Shown here: positions 62,701 through 64,000 of the stretch, in pieces
How the letters are laid out: each line of letters opens with the position of its first letter
Position numbering within the stretch: the stretch's first letter is position 1
Source: Calliopsis andreniformis
Lineage: Eukaryota; Arthropoda; Insecta; Hymenoptera; Andrenidae
Length of the DNA stretch: 64,000 nt
Reading direction: 5' to 3'
Assembly (NCBI RefSeq): GCF_051401765.1
Contig: NW_027480429.1
Span: 12,962,157 to 13,026,156 of the forward strand
Notes under the pieces: model-generated
The model's database searches: none
What the model saw: only the letters and a program-made list of their open reading frames with translations
What the model was told of the DNA's origin: nothing
Made by a program: the position numbers and the translations under genes

Positions 62701-64000
62701 AATACAAAATAAATAGAACAGTTTTTCCATCGTATAAAACGAATAATTGCAACCAGTGTGAAGGTAATGGTCATTTCTACGTTCCGGGCAACTTAGGCGT
62801 CACCCTAGTGCGTTGCTCCACCACATCTAATAGCAACGGCCTTAGAAGTCAGCCCCAGATGAATAAAATACATAAAAGATGCCACAGCTTTTCCATCGTA
62901 TAAAACGAATAATTGCAACCAGTGTGAAAGTTATGGTCATTTCTACGTTCCGGGCAACATAGGCTTCACTCTAGGGCGTTGCGCCACCAGATCGAATAGT
63001 TAGGGCCTTAGAAGTCAACGCCAGAAGCATAAAATACGATATAAATGCAACAGCTTTTCCATCGTATAAAACGAATAATTGCAACCAGTGTGGAAGTTAT
63101 GGTCATTTCTACGTTCCGGGCAACCTAGGCTTCACTCTAGGGCGTTGTTTCACCAGATGGTATAGTTAGGGCCTAAGAAGTCAACGCCAGAAGCATAAAA
63201 CACTATATAAATACAACAGTTTTTCCATCATATAAAACGAATGATAGCAACCAGTGTGAAAGTTATGGTCATTTCTATGTTCCGGGCAACATAGGCTTCA
63301 CTCTAGGGCGTTGCTCGACCAGATGGAATGGCTAGGGCCTTAGAAATCAACGCCCGAAGCATAAAATACAAAATAAATAGAACAGTTTTTCCATCGTATA
63401 AAACGAATAATTGCAACCAGTGTGAAGGTAATGGTTTTTTCTACGTTCCGGGCAACCTAGGCTTCACTCTAGGGCGGTGCTCCACCAGATCAAATAGTTA
63501 GGGCCTAAGAAGTCAACGCCAGAAGCATAAAATACAACATAAATACAACAGTTTTTCCATCGTATATAATGTATATTTGCAAACAGTGTGAAATTAATGG
63601 TCATTTCTACGTATCGGGCAACCTAGGCTCCACTCTCGGGTGTTGCTCCACCAAATCGAATAGCTAGGGCCTTAGAAGTCAACGCCAGAAGCATAAAATA
63701 CAATAAAGATGCAAAAGTTTTTCCATCGTATAACAGGAATAACTGCAAACAGTGCTAAAGTAATGGTCATTTCCATGTTCCGGGCAACCAAGTCTTCACT
63801 CTAGGGCGTTGTTCCTCCAGATCGAATAGTTAGGGCCTAAGAAGTTAACGCCAGAAGAATAAAATACAATATAAGTACAAAAGCTTTTCCATCGTATAAA
63901 ATGAATAATTGCAAACATTGTGAAAGTAATGGTCATTTCTACGTTCCGGCCAACCTAGGCGTCACTCTAGGGCGTTGCTCCACCACATCTAACAGCTACG
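59771..64000. repeat. Right-domain monomers to the window end
   Basis: Satellite continues to the last base, so the array border is outside. Register copies: about 60250-60450 with 61410-61610 (1,162 bp, seven units; CCCTACGGCGTTG); about 60470-60950 with 63458-63938 (2,988 bp, eighteen units; GTGAAATTAATGG and GCTCCACTCTCGGG); about 61846-62088 with 62510-62752 (664 bp, four units; AAAGTTAACGTCATTTC and CACCCTTGGGCG). The final monomers carry GTTCCGGCCAACC and CCACATCTAACAGC. Confidence 0.8.
62910..63075. repeat. Representative near-consensus 166-bp monomer
   Basis: This unit lies close to the majority sequence and can serve as the type monomer. In unit coordinates: 1-30 holds TAATTGCAACCAGTGTGAAA and the start of GTTATGGTCA; 36-47 holds ACGTTCCGGGCA; about 49-68 is the imperfect dyad around CTAGG; 68-80 is GCGTTGCTCCACC with local changes (here GCGCCACC); 81-100 is GATCGAATAGTTAGGGCCTT; 101-120 is AGAAGTCAACGCCAGAAGCA; 121-166 is the AT-rich tail. 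This copy departs from the majority at a few places, for example AACATAGG in place of AACCTAGG. The majority unit has about 68 G or C bases out of 166. Confidence 0.9.

Larger units (their letters stand above)
1..64000. repeat. Tandem satellite DNA array, ~166-bp monomer, ~385 copies
   Basis: The window is one uninterrupted head-to-tail array. Taking TAATTGCA as the start of the unit, successive starts fall at 1, 167, 333, 499, 665, 831 and 997, each exactly 166 bp apart. Counting 24 consecutive units between 46543 and 50528 gives the same spacing, with only three single-base departures. Every unit I read carries the same blocks in the same order: GCAACCAGTGTGAAAG, ATGGTCATTTCTACGTTCC, GGGCAACCTAGGCTTCAC, CTAGGGCGTTGCTCCACC, AGATCGAATAGTTAGGGCC, AGAAGTCAACGCC, then an AT-rich tail ending TCCATCGTATAAAACGAA. 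No unit is inverted. Arrays like this are typical of eukaryotic centromeric or pericentromeric heterochromatin; function here is inference. I do not recognise the family by name. Confidence 0.98.
38342..64000. repeat. Right satellite domain (subtype set B)
   Basis: Monomers here share the 166-bp plan but use other subtypes: GTGATAGTAGTGG units of 167 bp, GTATGGCGTTCTTCC units, CCGTTGTTCCACC units with AAGTGAACGCC, ACCCGTGTGAAAGTGATGG units, and GGGTGTTGCTCC units. I found no ATTCATCTCTAAA, GTTGATCCGCC or GTCGCTCCAATAGG monomer here. Single-base indels are commoner than in the left domain: a deletion in CGTATAAACG near 45.80 kb, GAACAGGTTTTCATTG near 47.12 kb, losses near 52.08, 52.72 and 52.74 kb, and an insertion in GTTGGCTCTACC near 55.51 kb. 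This suggests less recent homogenisation. Confidence 0.8.

Noticed and set aside
61846..62752. Two similar 80-codon minus-strand frames at 61846-62088 and 62510-62752
   Set aside because: They are two copies of a four-monomer (664-bp) repeat. The similarity reflects DNA duplication, not protein conservation.
1..64000. CENP-B box in the monomer
   Set aside because: The unit has CGGG in GTTCCGGGC, but the pattern TTCGNNNNANNCGGG fails on both strands: the required A (or T on the other strand) and the TTCG arm are not at the right spacing.
1..64000. Telomere repeat
   Set aside because: TTAGGG occurs about once per monomer in AGTTAGGGCC, but always singly, 166 bp apart, never in tandem.
1..64000. 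CRISPR array
   Set aside because: There is regular spacing, but whole 166-bp units are alike, with no short constant repeat alternating with unique spacers and no associated genes.
1..64000. tRNA-derived SINE or RNA polymerase III promoter within the unit
   Set aside because: GATCGAATAG vaguely recalls a B box, but GGTTCGANNCC is not met and no A box lies at a suitable distance. There is no poly-A tail or target-site duplication.
1..64000. Transposon insertions or unique islands in the array
   Set aside because: I looked for any stretch that loses the 166-bp block order and found none. All irregularities are substitutions or indels of one to a few bases.

Overview
The whole window, edge to edge, is one tandem satellite DNA array. 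It is built from a unit of about 166 bp repeated head to tail in a single orientation, roughly 385 copies. I found no protein-coding gene, RNA gene, transposon, CRISPR array or unique spacer. The short open frames that exist are by-products of the repeat. A homogeneous satellite of this size points to eukaryotic nuclear heterochromatin, most plausibly centromeric or pericentromeric. The sequence alone does not let me name the species or prove centromere function. The majority monomer is about 41% GC. It has a GC-richer centre (GTTCCGGGCAACCTAGG, then CTAGGGCGTTGCTCCACC) and an AT-rich tail (AGCATAAAATACAATATAAA, then TTTTTCCATCGTATAAAACG).

Above the monomer there is a second layer: blocks of several monomers copied as units (higher-order repeats, HORs), with offsets that are whole multiples of 166 bp give or take a few bases. 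The clearest are a 30-monomer unit of 4,979 bp in two almost identical tandem copies plus a partial third (about 15.83-26.95 kb), and a 16-monomer unit of 2,656 bp in two copies (about 33.03-38.34 kb). Smaller units of 2, 3, 4, 5, 6, 7, 10, 12 and 18 monomers, and dispersed copies 4 to 27 kb apart, occur throughout. Many copies differ by whole-monomer insertions or deletions, as expected from in-register unequal exchange or break-induced replication.

Layout: (1) 1 to about 34.55 kb is a left domain with its own subtypes (marked by ATTCATCTCTAAA, GTTGATCCGCC and GTCGCTCCAATAGG). (2) About 34.55-38.34 kb is a transition in which the left-to-right junction was itself duplicated by the 2,656-bp event, giving left/right/left/right alternation. 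(3) From about 38.34 kb to the end is a right domain lacking the left markers and carrying 167-bp monomers marked by GTGATAGTAGTGG. Both ends of the window lie inside the array, so its true borders are not visible.

Variation between monomers is concentrated at CpG sites, each of which occurs in both TpG and CpA forms. This looks like deamination of methylated cytosine followed by homogenisation. All similarity statements were read by eye; block borders are approximate to within tens of bases unless a defining coordinate is given.
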